Source: Stutzerimonas stutzeri KOS6 (lineage in GTDB: Bacteria; Pseudomonadota; Gammaproteobacteria; Pseudomonadales; Pseudomonadaceae). Taken from it: 64,000 nucleotides of DNA. The translations under genes were made by a program, and so were the position numbers. Location of the stretch: assembly GCF_000307775.2 (NCBI RefSeq), contig NZ_KK020675.1:106531-170530 (forward strand). The letters run 5' to 3'. Positions 1 through 9,440 of the stretch are shown here, in pieces (position 1 is the first letter of the stretch; every line of letters starts with the position of its first letter). A model generated the notes under the pieces. It was given only the letters and a program-made list of their open reading frames with translations, did not search any database and was not told where the DNA came from.

Positions 1-232
1 CAGGCCGCAAGCCTGCCCCAACGCCAGAGCTCGCCTCGAGGTCGGGCCTCCCACAAAAAGCAGCAAAGCCCCCACCAACCCGTGGGAGGCGCGCCCCCGC
101 GGCGATAGCAGGCCGCAGGCCTGCCCCAACTCCAAAAGCGCGCCCTGAGGGGCGGGCCTCCCACAAAAGCAGCAAAGCCCCCACCAACCCGTGGGAGGCG
201 CGCCCCGCGGCGATAGCAGGCCGCAGGCCTGC
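1..232. repeat. REP/BIME-like 108-bp tandem repeat
   Basis: Two full copies of a 108-bp unit (1-108 and 109-216) and the first 16 bp of a third are visible. Each unit starts with a motif like caggccgcaggcctgcc and contains an inverted pair, gcctcccac and gtgggaggc, about 28 bp apart. Extragenic palindromes with a gtggga core are common in Pseudomonas as REP/BIME elements. The array lies downstream of the efp terminator. It probably continues left of the window. Confidence 0.7.
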
Positions 233-236
233 AACG

Positions 237-266
237 AAAAAGCCCGGCATGAGGCCGGGCTTTTTT
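237..266 (-). terminator. Rho-independent terminator of efp
   Basis: A GC-rich stem, agcccgg paired with ccgggct around gcatgagg, is followed by T6 on the + strand and matched by A5 on the other side. It sits about 20 bp past the efp stop codon on the minus strand, so it should end the earP-efp transcript, and it may work in both directions. Confidence 0.8.
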
Positions 267-286
267 GCGAACAGTCTGCGAGGCGA

Positions 287-853
287 TCAGGCCTTGACGC
301 GCGACTTGTATTCGCCGGTGCGGGTGTCGATTTCGATCGAGTCACCGATTTCGCAGAAGGCCGAAACCTGCAGCTCTGCGCCGTTCTTCAGGCGGGCAGT
401 CTTCATGACCTTGCCGGAAGTATCGCCACGTACGGACGGCTCGGTGTAAACGATTTCACGAACGATGGTGGTCGGCAGCTCGACGGAGATCACCTTGTCG
501 TTGTAGAAAACCGCTTCGCAGACGTCGGTCATGCCGTCTTCGATGAAGGTCATCACGCCTTCGAGGTCGTCTTTTTCGATTTCGTACTGATTGAACTCTT
601 CGTCCATGAACACGTACAGCGGGTCGGCGAAGTAGGAATAAGTCACTTCCTTGCGCTCGAGAATCACCGGCTCCAGCTTGTCGTCAGCCTTGTACACGGT
701 CTCGGTAGCCGAACCGTTGAGCAGGTTCTTCAGCTTCATCTTGACCACGGCACTGTTACGACCGGACTTGTTGAACTCGGCTTTCTGGATGACCCAGGGT
801 GCGCCGTTGATGATGGCCACCTGGCCGGCACGGAACTCTTGTGCGGTTTTCAT
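287..853 (-). CDS. efp: Elongation factor P
   Basis: This 188-residue protein is EF-P. It binds between the ribosomal P and E sites and relieves stalling at polyproline stretches. The KOW-like N-terminal domain carries the loop SGRN with Arg32 at the tip, and two OB-fold domains follow ([11 protein letters not shown], then a C-terminal [11 protein letters not shown]). Arg32 instead of Lys at the tip is the type rhamnosylated by EarP in Pseudomonas. The earP gene lies immediately upstream on the same strand, 45 bp away, which supports that modification route. Length is normal for the family and the ATG start at 853 is the conserved one. Confidence 0.97.
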   Translation of the reverse strand: MKTAQEFRAGQVAIINGAPWVIQKAEFNKSGRNSAVVKMKLKNLLNGSATETVYKADDKLEPVILERKEVTYSYFADPLYVFMDEEFNQYEIEKDDLEGVMTFIEDGMTDVCEAVFYNDKVISVELPTTIVREIVYTEPSVRGDTSGKVMKTARLKNGAELQVSAFCEIGDSIEIDTRTGEYKSRVKA

Positions 854-898
854 ACGAATATCCGAAATGGAATTAGAGACAAAAAAACAGGCCGCGTA

Positions 899-2044
899 TC
901 ATAGCCAATCTGTGTAAAAAAACACCAGCTTTCCGGCCAGATCACCGTTGGCAACCTGCCTGTGGGTCCAATCTTCGGCATGTGCGAGCAATGCGGGGTA
1001 TTCGCGCTGCAGCGCACTCCAAGCCTCGCCGGCACCCTCGCCGGCATTCCATGCGCGCCAGAACCCACGCAGCGCCGTGCTGGCCACGGGCGACAGATCG
1101 TCCGTATAGAGATTCAGGAACGCATTGAGCTTGTCCCAGTGTGCGTCATCCTCCTGCGGATAGATGTGCCACACCAGCGGACGACCGGCCCACTGCGCAC
1201 GGATGAAGGACTCTTCGCCGCGCACCGCGTTGAAATCGCAGCTCCAGAGCAACAGGTCGTATTCATCCTGCGTCATGAACGGCACGATCGATATCTGCAG
1301 ACTGCCGCGCTGATGGCATTCTCCCACCCGCACCTTCGCAATGCCGAGCCAGGCCGCGACGTCGCCCAGCACCCGGCCATCCGGCACCAGCAGCTGATTG
1401 ACACGCGCATCGGCGGCTAGCGCATCCAGCCAGCCGGCGACCGCAGGATTTTCGTAGGCGAACAACGACAGCAGGCGCGCTTCCGGCTGCCTCACCACGC
1501 CGAGGGTGGCGAGGAAGTCCGCCTGCTGCTGCGGTTCCCGCTGGAATCTGGCGCGGCGCTGCATCAGGTCGGCTTCGCGAATAAGGCCGCCAGTCTCGGC
1601 CTCGAAACCCGGGAAGAAGAAATATTTCTGCAGACCGTTGGCCTGCAGCGAGGGCAGCGCATGGCAGCCAACGATCCAGTCCTCGGCACTGAGGTACTCG
1701 AGATTCAGCCAGAGGATGCGCCGGCCACTGCTGGCCATCGCATTTATATAAGCCTGCGGCAGGTTGCAGGCGAACGCCTCGATGACGACGTCAGCGGGCT
1801 CGGCACCCGGCCACTGGCTCGCCCAAGGCCTGATCTCCACACCTTCCTGGATCTGTTGCTCGGCATCGGCACTGGCAGTCGGGCAGAGTCGGGCAAAGGT
1901 TTCCAGGTCATCGATCCATAGGCGGACGTGCTGCCCATGCTCGGCGGCAAGCTGCCGGGCCAGACGCCAGGTGACGCCGATATCGCCGTAGTTATCCACT
2001 ACAGCGCAGAAGATGTCCCAGCGTGCTTTTGCAGACAAACCCAT
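899..2044 (-). CDS. earP: EF-P arginine rhamnosyltransferase EarP
   Basis: This protein of about 381 residues matches EarP (formerly DUF2331), which transfers rhamnose from dTDP-rhamnose to EF-P Arg32. Recognisable features are the N-terminal WDIFCAVVDNYGDIGVTWRL segment of the GT-B fold and, in the C-terminal half, the segment DLLLWSCDFNAVRGEESFIR. It precedes efp on the same strand. The start is uncertain. The ATG at 2044 has a GAGGAG Shine-Dalgarno only one base upstream, so the TTG at 2038 (eight-base spacing) or the TTG at 2053 could be used instead. Family members usually begin just before WDIFC. Confidence 0.93.
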   Translation of the reverse strand: MGLSAKARWDIFCAVVDNYGDIGVTWRLARQLAAEHGQHVRLWIDDLETFARLCPTASADAEQQIQEGVEIRPWASQWPGAEPADVVIEAFACNLPQAYINAMASSGRRILWLNLEYLSAEDWIVGCHALPSLQANGLQKYFFFPGFEAETGGLIREADLMQRRARFQREPQQQADFLATLGVVRQPEARLLSLFAYENPAVAGWLDALAADARVNQLLVPDGRVLGDVAAWLGIAKVRVGECHQRGSLQISIVPFMTQDEYDLLLWSCDFNAVRGEESFIRAQWAGRPLVWHIYPQEDDAHWDKLNAFLNLYTDDLSPVASTALRGFWRAWNAGEGAGEAWSALQREYPALLAHAEDWTHRQVANGDLAGKLVFFYTDWL

Positions 2045-2239
2045 GCTCCTCAATCAGACCGGCCAGTTTCGTGCCACGGAAAATGCCGCGCAGGATACAG
2101 CTTGCCAGGTCCTCTGGCGCAACCGCCGGGAACACAGGCGGAAGTCGAACGATGGTCAAGCGGATCGCGTGCGAATAGGCCGGAACGTCGCGGGACGTCC
2201 GCGAAAAAACGAGAGGGGGATAAGCAAGAACGTTATGGA

Positions 2240-2307
2240 GGTGAACCCACCAGCCACACCCCGGCACTCGATGTTCCCGCTATGGCTGCTCCCTTCCGGG
2301 CCTGACC
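2240..2307 (-). other. Displaced ffs 3' end at left island junction (attL)
   Basis: 2249-2307 matches 7967-8025 with 4 differences in 59 bp, including a 26-bp exact block (2249-2274) and a 24-bp exact block (2284-2307). The segment carries the conserved SRP RNA tetraloop domain (ggtcagg, ccggaaggg, agcagcc on the minus strand) and a 3' tail. The tail at 2240-2248 can pair over nine bases with the 5' end of the intact gene at 8060-8068. This fits the original 3' end of ffs pushed away by the island. The 5' half beyond 2308 does not match SRP RNA. Confidence 0.7.
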
Positions 2308-2476
2308 AGGTGGCATGCAAGCATGCTCGGCAATCAATGCAGGCCATATGGGGCAAGGGTTTCAGGCTGATGAGGTCGTTCACCACCCACCTTCGCAGAC
2401 ACTCAGCGTGGGCGCTCAAAAACTGGGGTGTAGCCAGCACTGTCACACTTTGCTGTAACACTTTGGTGTCACACCT

Positions 2477-3769
2477 ATGGCCTACATCATCAAGCGCGGG
2501 GCGCTCTACTACCTGAATTTCAAGCTGCCAAAGCACCTCTTCCCGAGGTGTAACACTTTGCGATTGAGCCTGAACATTCGACATCGTCAGAGCGCCTTGA
2601 TCGTTGCTACGTCACTTGTACAGCGGCTGCATCACCACCTCATCGAACACCCTCTCGCAGACCTCCAAACGCTTCGTGCGTTGTGTTCACAGTGGCGTGA
2701 TGCAACCCCTAATCCAGCCATCCAAACCGCTCTACGGACATCTACAGCGGTTGCAGCGAAACGGAACAGCGACAGCCCTACCCTCTCTGCACTCTCCAAG
2801 CAGTACGTAGATGAAGGAAAACGCGGGAGCACATGGCGACAAACCAGCACCGAGGAAGTTGAGCGTGCCTTATCCGATCTGTTCGAGTTGCTAGGCGATA
2901 TGCCCGCTGACGCATTCGACGCGCACCAAGCACGCTTGCTGAAGGATCGGCTAAGTCTCTGCCCGCAGTACTTCGGCTTACGGCCAGAGTTCAAGGGCAA
3001 GACACTGAAGCAGGTGATTGAATCAGGCGGTACCTATAAGACCATCACTGCCGTGACAGTGAACAATCGTCTACGCAAACTCACCGCCTTCCTGAACTGG
3101 TGCAAAGCGAACGGGTACGTGACAGACAACCCACTGGCAGGCATGAAAGTTATGACAGGATCAGCGAAGGAAGCTCGGTTGTCCTTTGAGCGACACGATC
3201 TAGTTGCCCTTCTGAACCATGAGACACTTAGAAAAGAAGCACGGAAGCATACATGGCGCTATTGGCTGCCACTCCTTGGGCGGACCACTGGTGCACGACT
3301 TGAAGAACTGTGCCAGTTGCGTGTCGATGATTTGATTGAGCTGCAGAGCACCCCCTGCATTCGCATCGATGACAGCCGTGAAGGCCAGAGTCTTAAGAAT
3401 GCCAGCAGCCGCCGAGTACTTCCCCTGCACACTTCACTGATTGAGCTGGGATTGTTGCAGTACGCTGAATCGGTAAGGACAGATGGGGCTGATCGCCTGT
3501 TCCCCGAACTGGAAGCCGTGCGAGGAAAGCTCGGGCATTCGGCCTCGAAATGGTTTGGACGCTACAAGGCAAAACTCGGCATCACCGATACACGCAAAAC
3601 CTTCCACAGCTTCCGTCACACCTTCATCGATGACCTGCGTGATGCTGGCGTGCAAGACTCACTGATCAAGCGGATGGTGGGCCACGAAGACAGCTCCGTC
3701 ACCTTCGGCATCTACGGCAGCAGAACACCAATCAAGGCAATGGTCGAGGCGTTGAAGCACATCGGATAA
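2477..3769 (+). CDS. Tyrosine recombinase / island integrase
   Basis: This 430-residue integrase has an N-terminal segment (MAYIIKRGALYYLNFKLP) typical of phage and island integrases. A core-binding domain follows at about residues 105-215, then the catalytic domain. Catalytic positions are visible as the Arg in TTGARLEELCQLR, the box HSFRH (His377, Arg380), GHE, and the Tyr nucleophile in GIYG (Tyr413). It lies 170 bp from the left SRP-RNA repeat and should catalyse integration into and excision from ffs. Length is normal and no damage is seen. Confidence 0.93.
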   Translation: MAYIIKRGALYYLNFKLPKHLFPRCNTLRLSLNIRHRQSALIVATSLVQRLHHHLIEHPLADLQTLRALCSQWRDATPNPAIQTALRTSTAVAAKRNSDSPTLSALSKQYVDEGKRGSTWRQTSTEEVERALSDLFELLGDMPADAFDAHQARLLKDRLSLCPQYFGLRPEFKGKTLKQVIESGGTYKTITAVTVNNRLRKLTAFLNWCKANGYVTDNPLAGMKVMTGSAKEARLSFERHDLVALLNHETLRKEARKHTWRYWLPLLGRTTGARLEELCQLRVDDLIELQSTPCIRIDDSREGQSLKNASSRRVLPLHTSLIELGLLQYAESVRTDGADRLFPELEAVRGKLGHSASKWFGRYKAKLGITDTRKTFHSFRHTFIDDLRDAGVQDSLIKRMVGHEDSSVTFGIYGSRTPIKAMVEALKHIG

Positions 3770-3945
3770 ACTCGAAAAACCCACCAATAACCTGCGTTAA
3801 ACCTTGCCTTCAGCTCGAAGATATCCAGCCGCCTTTAATGCCAAACCCAATGTTTACGGGGCGAAGGGACGGTGTGGACTAAGCGAAGTGCGTTCCTCTC
3901 CACGAATACCGGTTTTTGGTGAAATCTGACTTGTCAAGTCTTACC

Positions 3946-3974
3946 TTGACCGACCGTCGCAGGACGTGTACAAT
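3946..3974 (+). promoter_or_regulatory. Strong sigma70-type promoter
   Basis: A TTGACC -35 box (3946-3951) and a TACAAT -10 box (3969-3974) are separated by 17 bp. Transcription should start near 3981 and run into the hairpin at 4013-4060. Confidence 0.65.
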
Positions 3975-3980
3975 TCGTCG

Positions 3981-4061
3981 CCTACCCAGCAGGTAGACAA
4001 ACAACGTTGAAGCCCCCACTGCAGCCACCGAAATGGTGCCCTTGCAAGGGGGCTTTTTAAC
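3981..4061 (+). ncRNA. Candidate 80-nt small RNA or attenuated leader
   Basis: A good promoter is followed within 80 nt by a stem (aagccccc paired with gggggctt, loop about 30 nt) and T5, the layout of a small RNA or an attenuator. An inner hairpin, ctacccagcaggtag, lies at about 3982-3996. There is no convincing short ORF. The next gene starts at 4138 with its own GGAGG site, so read-through would transcribe it. The region 3770-3945 upstream shows nothing else. Confidence 0.45.
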
Positions 4062-4137
4062 GCCTGCGTTTTACCAAACCAATCGGCAATACCCGAGGTA
4101 ACGCCTATCGAAAATGAACTGAACAAGGAGGACATCC

Positions 4138-5016
4138 ATGCCGTACCCACTCGCCCTGAATTCGCCCACCGCCACTGAACCCACACCTGCACTCAATCTG
4201 CTCTCCCAAGCGGAGCTGGAAGCGTTGGATGCGCAAATCTCAGCCAACGCTGATAAGTGGTTGGCAGAAAATGCACCAATGACCAAGAGCAAGATCGAAC
4301 GCAAGCCCAAGAGCAATCGCGGAGCAAAGCCCAAGGTGATTGAGAATCCGTTCTATGGTTTTATCGGCTGCACAACGCATTGGGATCGCTACCCTGTGTT
4401 TGCAGAAAGCATTATCGAAGGAGTTGCACGACTGGACTGGCATGATCGCCCTGATGGGAAAGGTGGAAAATCAATGCCATTGTCTGTACTCAACCTTGCC
4501 GTGATTCTGGAAAGCCTGCCAGTCATCTCTAATGAAGCCGTTGAAGACTTGTTGCAACTGGGAGAGCGGCATGCTCGGCGCTATTTCAAAGCGATTCAGT
4601 TGATCATTCCCAGCATGATGGAAAGTCGCCCTCAGTCCCTCATCAACGAGATGGAAGGAATCGAGCCTGAACCGAAACCTTGTGAGTGGGAAGATTGGGA
4701 TGAAGCACGCACACCGAGTGCTGAAGAACTGGCAAAGCTGCATCACGACCTTCGTACCTTGACCGAATACAGGACGGCAGAAGAGTACGAGGCGGACTAT
4801 CCAACTCAGCCGAGCACAGGTGTCATCGTATCCTTGTCAAACCACCATACACTTCAGCACCGCAAACAGCACCCCAGTAAAGCAGAGGTTTTGGGAATGC
4901 TGGCACAAGGTCAAAGTGTAAAAGCCATCGAGCGAGAAACAGGCGTATCAGCAAAGACCATCAGAAAGTGGCGTGATGAGCTGCAGACCGTGCCGGATGA
5001 GTTGCAAGCCGCGTAA
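4138..5016 (+). CDS. Island protein with C-terminal helix-turn-helix
   Basis: I do not recognise this 292-residue protein. The C-terminal 45 residues (KAEVLGMLAQGQSVKAIE, then TGVSAKTIRKW) form a clear helix-turn-helix like those of resolvase and transposase DNA-binding ends, so DNA binding is likely. The middle is charged and acidic and has no known motif. The start has a strong AAGGAGG site seven bases upstream. It follows the candidate small RNA and may be the island's regulator or replication-like protein; neither is shown. Confidence 0.6.
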   Translation: MPYPLALNSPTATEPTPALNLLSQAELEALDAQISANADKWLAENAPMTKSKIERKPKSNRGAKPKVIENPFYGFIGCTTHWDRYPVFAESIIEGVARLDWHDRPDGKGGKSMPLSVLNLAVILESLPVISNEAVEDLLQLGERHARRYFKAIQLIIPSMMESRPQSLINEMEGIEPEPKPCEWEDWDEARTPSAEELAKLHHDLRTLTEYRTAEEYEADYPTQPSTGVIVSLSNHHTLQHRKQHPSKAEVLGMLAQGQSVKAIERETGVSAKTIRKWRDELQTVPDELQAA

Positions 5017-5503
5017 GCGGCCTTCTCACAGGGGGGGGGAATTAATACGGCCGCATGTATCATAGAAACAATTCAATGCGGAGCATTGGTCGGAACGCCC
5101 TTGCATGCGAGGCATTAGCCAGTACAGCAGCCGTATCACCCCGATGCAAGATCAAGCACACCATCCTCTCTAATAGCATCAGCACACACCAAAACTCATC
5201 GCTTTTGACCTTGATTTGCTTGGTATGCGGAGCATGGCGTGTGCTCCGTGCAAGCGACGCTTTCAGATTGCTCCCACTGAAAGGAAGGAATGATGAAAGA
5301 TATGCAATATCATCCACCAAATCTGAAGGCTAACCGCCTTGTGGTGCAAACAGCCAAGCGAAGCTTGTGCAGGCACCACCGTTAGCTCTCTCTAACCACC
5401 ATTCTTGCACCAACAATCAAGATCAAAGGCAAGAGCTGGATTGATACTGGTTTTTTCTGACTGCTCATCCAACCGACAGATCAGTGGTGATCCGACACGC
5501 CAG
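5017..5503. other. Island intergenic region, no gene seen
   Basis: Short open frames here on both strands have no ribosome site or family signature. A G9 run lies at 5031-5039. I see no RNA gene or clear terminator. Confidence 0.5.
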
Positions 5504-5800
5504 TCACTTACTCAGGCTTTCGTGAGCAACCCATACGGTGAGCCCATTATCGATTACCTTAACCTTGGTAGCACTGAACAGGTTCAGGTCCAAGATGATC
5601 ACTTTGTAGTCTTTGTTGGTTGCTCCACAGCCATCAACAAACTCTTGAACATCATTAGCGAGGTACTTCATCTGCTCATCGAATGCCTCTTCCGACGCAC
5701 AGAACAGTGACCCGCCTTGCAGAATCTTAGGGGCAGCCTGAGCACTGGTAGCGACGAGAAAACCCAAACCCAGTGCAAGAACAGCTTTCTTGATCATCAT
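5504..5800 (-). CDS. Small exported protein, unknown function
   Basis: This 98-residue protein has a classic Sec signal peptide: Lys-rich start, hydrophobic AVLALGLGFLVATSA, and a cleavage site after AQA. The mature part of about 75 residues has two Cys (in LFCASE and DGCGAT), which could form a disulfide in the periplasm. I do not recognise the family. An imperfect inverted repeat just upstream (about 5805-5835, tgatgta and tacatca arms) may be an operator or leader hairpin. Confidence 0.6.
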   Translation of the reverse strand: MMIKKAVLALGLGFLVATSAQAAPKILQGGSLFCASEEAFDEQMKYLANDVQEFVDGCGATNKDYKVIILDLNLFSATKVKVIDNGLTVWVAHESLSK

Positions 5801-6075
5801 AGTCCTTGATGTATTGATGGCCTAAAGCCATACATCATAAACACACAACACATCTCCGCCAAGTATCTCTTTACAGTACCTACAAACTACCTGCTCTGCT
5901 GATACGAGTAATCGCTCATTCCTCGAAGCGTCAGTCAAATGATGTGCCGATTTCAGTATAGGTCAACGAGCACAGCCAGACGGCAACATCAGGGTGTACC
6001 GAATAAACCAGTAGACAACCCTAACGAGCACATCTATAGTCGGTACATCCAAAACGGTACAAGGCATCAGCCATC

Positions 6076-6687
6076 ATGTTCATCCGTGCTTACCTCCGAG
6101 CTTCGACCGACTCCCAAGACGCCAACCGTGCCAAAGACGCTCTGGTTCAGTTCGCGACTGACAATGGCCATAAGATCGCCGCCTTCTACACAGAGAACGA
6201 ATCAGGGACCAAGCTCCATCGCCCGGAACTGTTTCGCCTACTGGATGACAGTCATGATGGTGATGTTCTGCTGATTGAGCAGGTTGACAGACTGTCTCGC
6301 CTCTCTCCTGATGACTGGGCAAGCCTGAAAACCATCATCGCAGCCAAGAAAGTCACCGTGGTATCCCTCGACTTGTCTACCAGCCATGCCGCATTGAAGC
6401 CCACCCAAGGTCAAGACGACTTCACCAAGGGCATGATCAACGCCGTCAACGGGATGTTGCTCGATATGCTCGCGGTGGTAGCACGAAAGGACTATGACGA
6501 CCGTCGCCGCCGTCAGGCAGAGGGCATCAAGAAAGCCAAGGACAGAGATGTGTACAAAGGCCGACAGGTGGATCAGTCACTTCATAACCGCATCAAAGAA
6601 TGCCTTGATGCAGGCAAAAGTATCCGCAAGACTGCCGAGATTGTCGGTTGTGCAGTTTCAACGGTGCAACGAGTGAAGGCAGCGTAA
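6076..6687 (+). CDS. Serine recombinase / resolvase
   Basis: This 203-residue protein has the serine resolvase fold. The N-terminal RAYLRASTDSQD places the nucleophile at Ser10, and the later motifs EQVDRLSRL and ARKDYDDRRRRQAEGI follow. The C-terminal 45 residues form a Hin-like HTH (GKSIRKTAEIVGCAVSTVQR). Its size and order match small resolvases and invertases. On this island it could resolve dimers or invert a segment, but no inverted target pair was found near it. Confidence 0.9.
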   Translation: MFIRAYLRASTDSQDANRAKDALVQFATDNGHKIAAFYTENESGTKLHRPELFRLLDDSHDGDVLLIEQVDRLSRLSPDDWASLKTIIAAKKVTVVSLDLSTSHAALKPTQGQDDFTKGMINAVNGMLLDMLAVVARKDYDDRRRRQAEGIKKAKDRDVYKGRQVDQSLHNRIKECLDAGKSIRKTAEIVGCAVSTVQRVKAA

Positions 6688-6966
6688 AAACTCTGCCGCC
6701 AGCCCCGCCTCTGCCACTCAGATCAGGGGCGACGAAACAGAACTACCCCAACTTATTAGGGATTCAAGAATGATCCCTATTGCCCACCTCGCACTTGGCT
6801 TATTGCCTCGGGCAATACCGCCACATTACATTTCAGCCGTAGAATCAGACATTCATGAAAGCGCACTTGAATTTCTCGGGGCGGGACAAGGCTTTGCGTG
6901 CAGAAACACTGATCCTACGAATGCAACCCTCATTTCTCCCAATGAAGCGATGCAGCGCTTTAGCGG

Positions 6967-7224
6967 CTACTCGTCATCCTCATCGTCATCACTTGAAGAA
7001 GCCACTCCGCTGCCACCTTCCACATACGACTGACAACCTTCGTTGAATGATTGGGATGGCGTATCACAGGCATCTTCGTCATCAATATCGTTTTGCTCGG
7101 CCCAGTCATAACCTGCTTGATGACCCGAGCAGTCATCAGAGCATTCATAACCGTCGAAGGTATTGGCGTTAGCCGACGTGCTGCCCAGTATCAGCAAGGC
7201 CATTACAAAAACCGCCTTCATCAT
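6967..7224 (-). CDS. Small acidic cysteine-containing exported protein
   Basis: This 85-residue protein starts with a signal peptide (VFVMALLILGSTSANA). The mature part is acidic, with four Cys and a C-terminal run SSSDDDEDDE. Its start overlaps the stop of the upstream minus-strand gene by four bases, so the two are translationally coupled. Function is unknown; the acidic tail could bind cations. The frame on the opposite strand across its Ser/Asp tail looks spurious. Confidence 0.55.
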   Translation of the reverse strand: MMKAVFVMALLILGSTSANANTFDGYECSDDCSGHQAGYDWAEQNDIDDEDACDTPSQSFNEGCQSYVEGGSGVASSSDDDEDDE

Positions 7225-7766
7225 GATCCCCTATTACGCTGCTCACCATTCCCACTGATATCGGTAAGCAGGCCATCAAAGGCTTCTACCAGCCAAACGA
7301 AGCCATCCCTATGGGTATCCCACTCAGAATCTGTCACATGTAAACTTTCCATAGACTTGGGATGAACCAAGCGATTCCTGATCTTCATACTCGGCCCTAC
7401 ATGGCGCCAGTCAGCCCCGTTCCCAATGTTACATTCAGGCACGCTGAAGACCTTGGCGACCAGCTTGATTGTCTGCTCGATATTCGTGAGTGTCGCCGTT
7501 CTTGGCCGCTCTAGAAAAGCTGCCTCCTTTGGCTCCAGCTTACATGCACCCTCACTCACTAGCATACTCACCATAAGCTTGAACGCGTGCGTAATGGCCT
7601 CGACATATGCCCACGAGGCACGTACGAAGTTACGCCGAAGCACCTGACTGCGTTGATCCGGGAACGCGTCGAGTAGTGCGTTCAAGTCGTCCCGCAGAAT
7701 GCCGTTCATATCCAGCAAGCTGATCAGCGCCTTGTCGAATCGCTCGCAAAGGCCTTGTGACTCCAT
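7221..7766 (-). CDS. HEPN-like protein, putative RNase or effector
   Basis: This protein has about 181 residues from the ATG at 7766, which has GGGGGA six bases upstream. A longer TTG start at 7784 is possible. It is mainly helical and near the C-terminus has IRNRLVHPK, which fits the Rx4H motif (Arg, four residues, His) of HEPN domains. HEPN proteins are often metal-independent RNases in defence and toxin systems. The motif is the only evidence, so this is a tentative fold call. It is coupled to the downstream acidic exported protein, an unusual partner. Confidence 0.5.
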   Translation of the reverse strand: MESQGLCERFDKALISLLDMNGILRDDLNALLDAFPDQRSQVLRRNFVRASWAYVEAITHAFKLMVSMLVSEGACKLEPKEAAFLERPRTATLTNIEQTIKLVAKVFSVPECNIGNGADWRHVGPSMKIRNRLVHPKSMESLHVTDSEWDTHRDGFVWLVEAFDGLLTDISGNGEQRNRGS

Positions 7767-7956
7767 GATCATTCCCCCAGACAAACTGAGTCATCAGTAG
7801 AGCATAGAGGCAAGGAACGGAGGTACTGACTTGGAGAGAGATGTAGAGCGAGCTAGAATGCCAGCACAGTGCACCACTTAGGTGTACCTAAACGCTGTCA
7901 CACTTCGAGATTTTTAAGCGAGAAACCCTTGAGAATTCAAGGGCTTGCGTAATGGA

Positions 7957-8068
7957 GGCGGCCCCTACCAGCCACACCCCGGCACTCGATGTCACCGCTG
8001 CGGCTGCTCCCTTCCGGGCCTGACCGGGTTCACGGCTGATCAATGCGAGGGGACCGGCAGGGCCCACC
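7957..8068 (-). ncRNA. ffs: 4.5S RNA of the signal recognition particle
   Basis: The minus strand reads a typical small bacterial SRP RNA of about 112 nt. It has a 5' ggtgggccc strand, the apical domain with ggtcagg and agcagcc around the GGAA tetraloop, and 3' gtgccggggtgtggctgg. The 5' strand (8060-8068) pairs with the 3' tail (7957-7965) with one mismatch. The 3' tail appears to come from the integrated island (see the left repeat). The RNA forms the SRP with Ffh and is essential, so this copy should be functional. Confidence 0.9.
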
Positions 8069-8158
8069 ATAACGAAACCCGCCTGGCGGCGAGCGGCGCC
8101 ATTGTACCGGCTTGTCAGCAACTTACAACCACTGCCTGCGGCAGGCCATTGGCATTGA

Positions 8159-9343
<1,185 letters not shown>

Positions 9344-9440
9344 TACCACATGCTGTGTGCGGCTGACCCAGGTCAGCCGCACAAACAGGCCAACTGCTAT
9401 CATCGCGCGCTTTCTGAACTTCCCCTTCAGCGGAGTCTCG

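Larger units (their letters stand above)
2249..8025. mobile_element. 5.7-kb genomic island integrated in ffs
   Basis: The segment is bounded by direct repeats derived from the 4.5S RNA gene, offset by 5718 bp. It starts with a tyrosine integrase just inside the left repeat. Its genes are lower in GC than the flanks and mostly unrecognised: an HTH protein, two exported small proteins, a serine recombinase and a HEPN-like protein. Integrase next to att, a disrupted RNA gene and unusual composition together support a mobile or satellite island. No conjugation, replication or capsid genes were recognised. Confidence 0.8.

Noticed and set aside
2240-2350. Second functional SRP RNA gene at the left island end
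   Set aside because: Only the apical and 3' parts match. The 5' half is unrelated and cannot form a proper terminal stem with its own 3' end, so it is a junction remnant.
6770-7033. 87-codon plus-strand frame on the ffs island
   Set aside because: It overlaps the acidic exported protein on the other strand, and its Ser run is the reverse reading of the Asp/Glu codons. No family signal.
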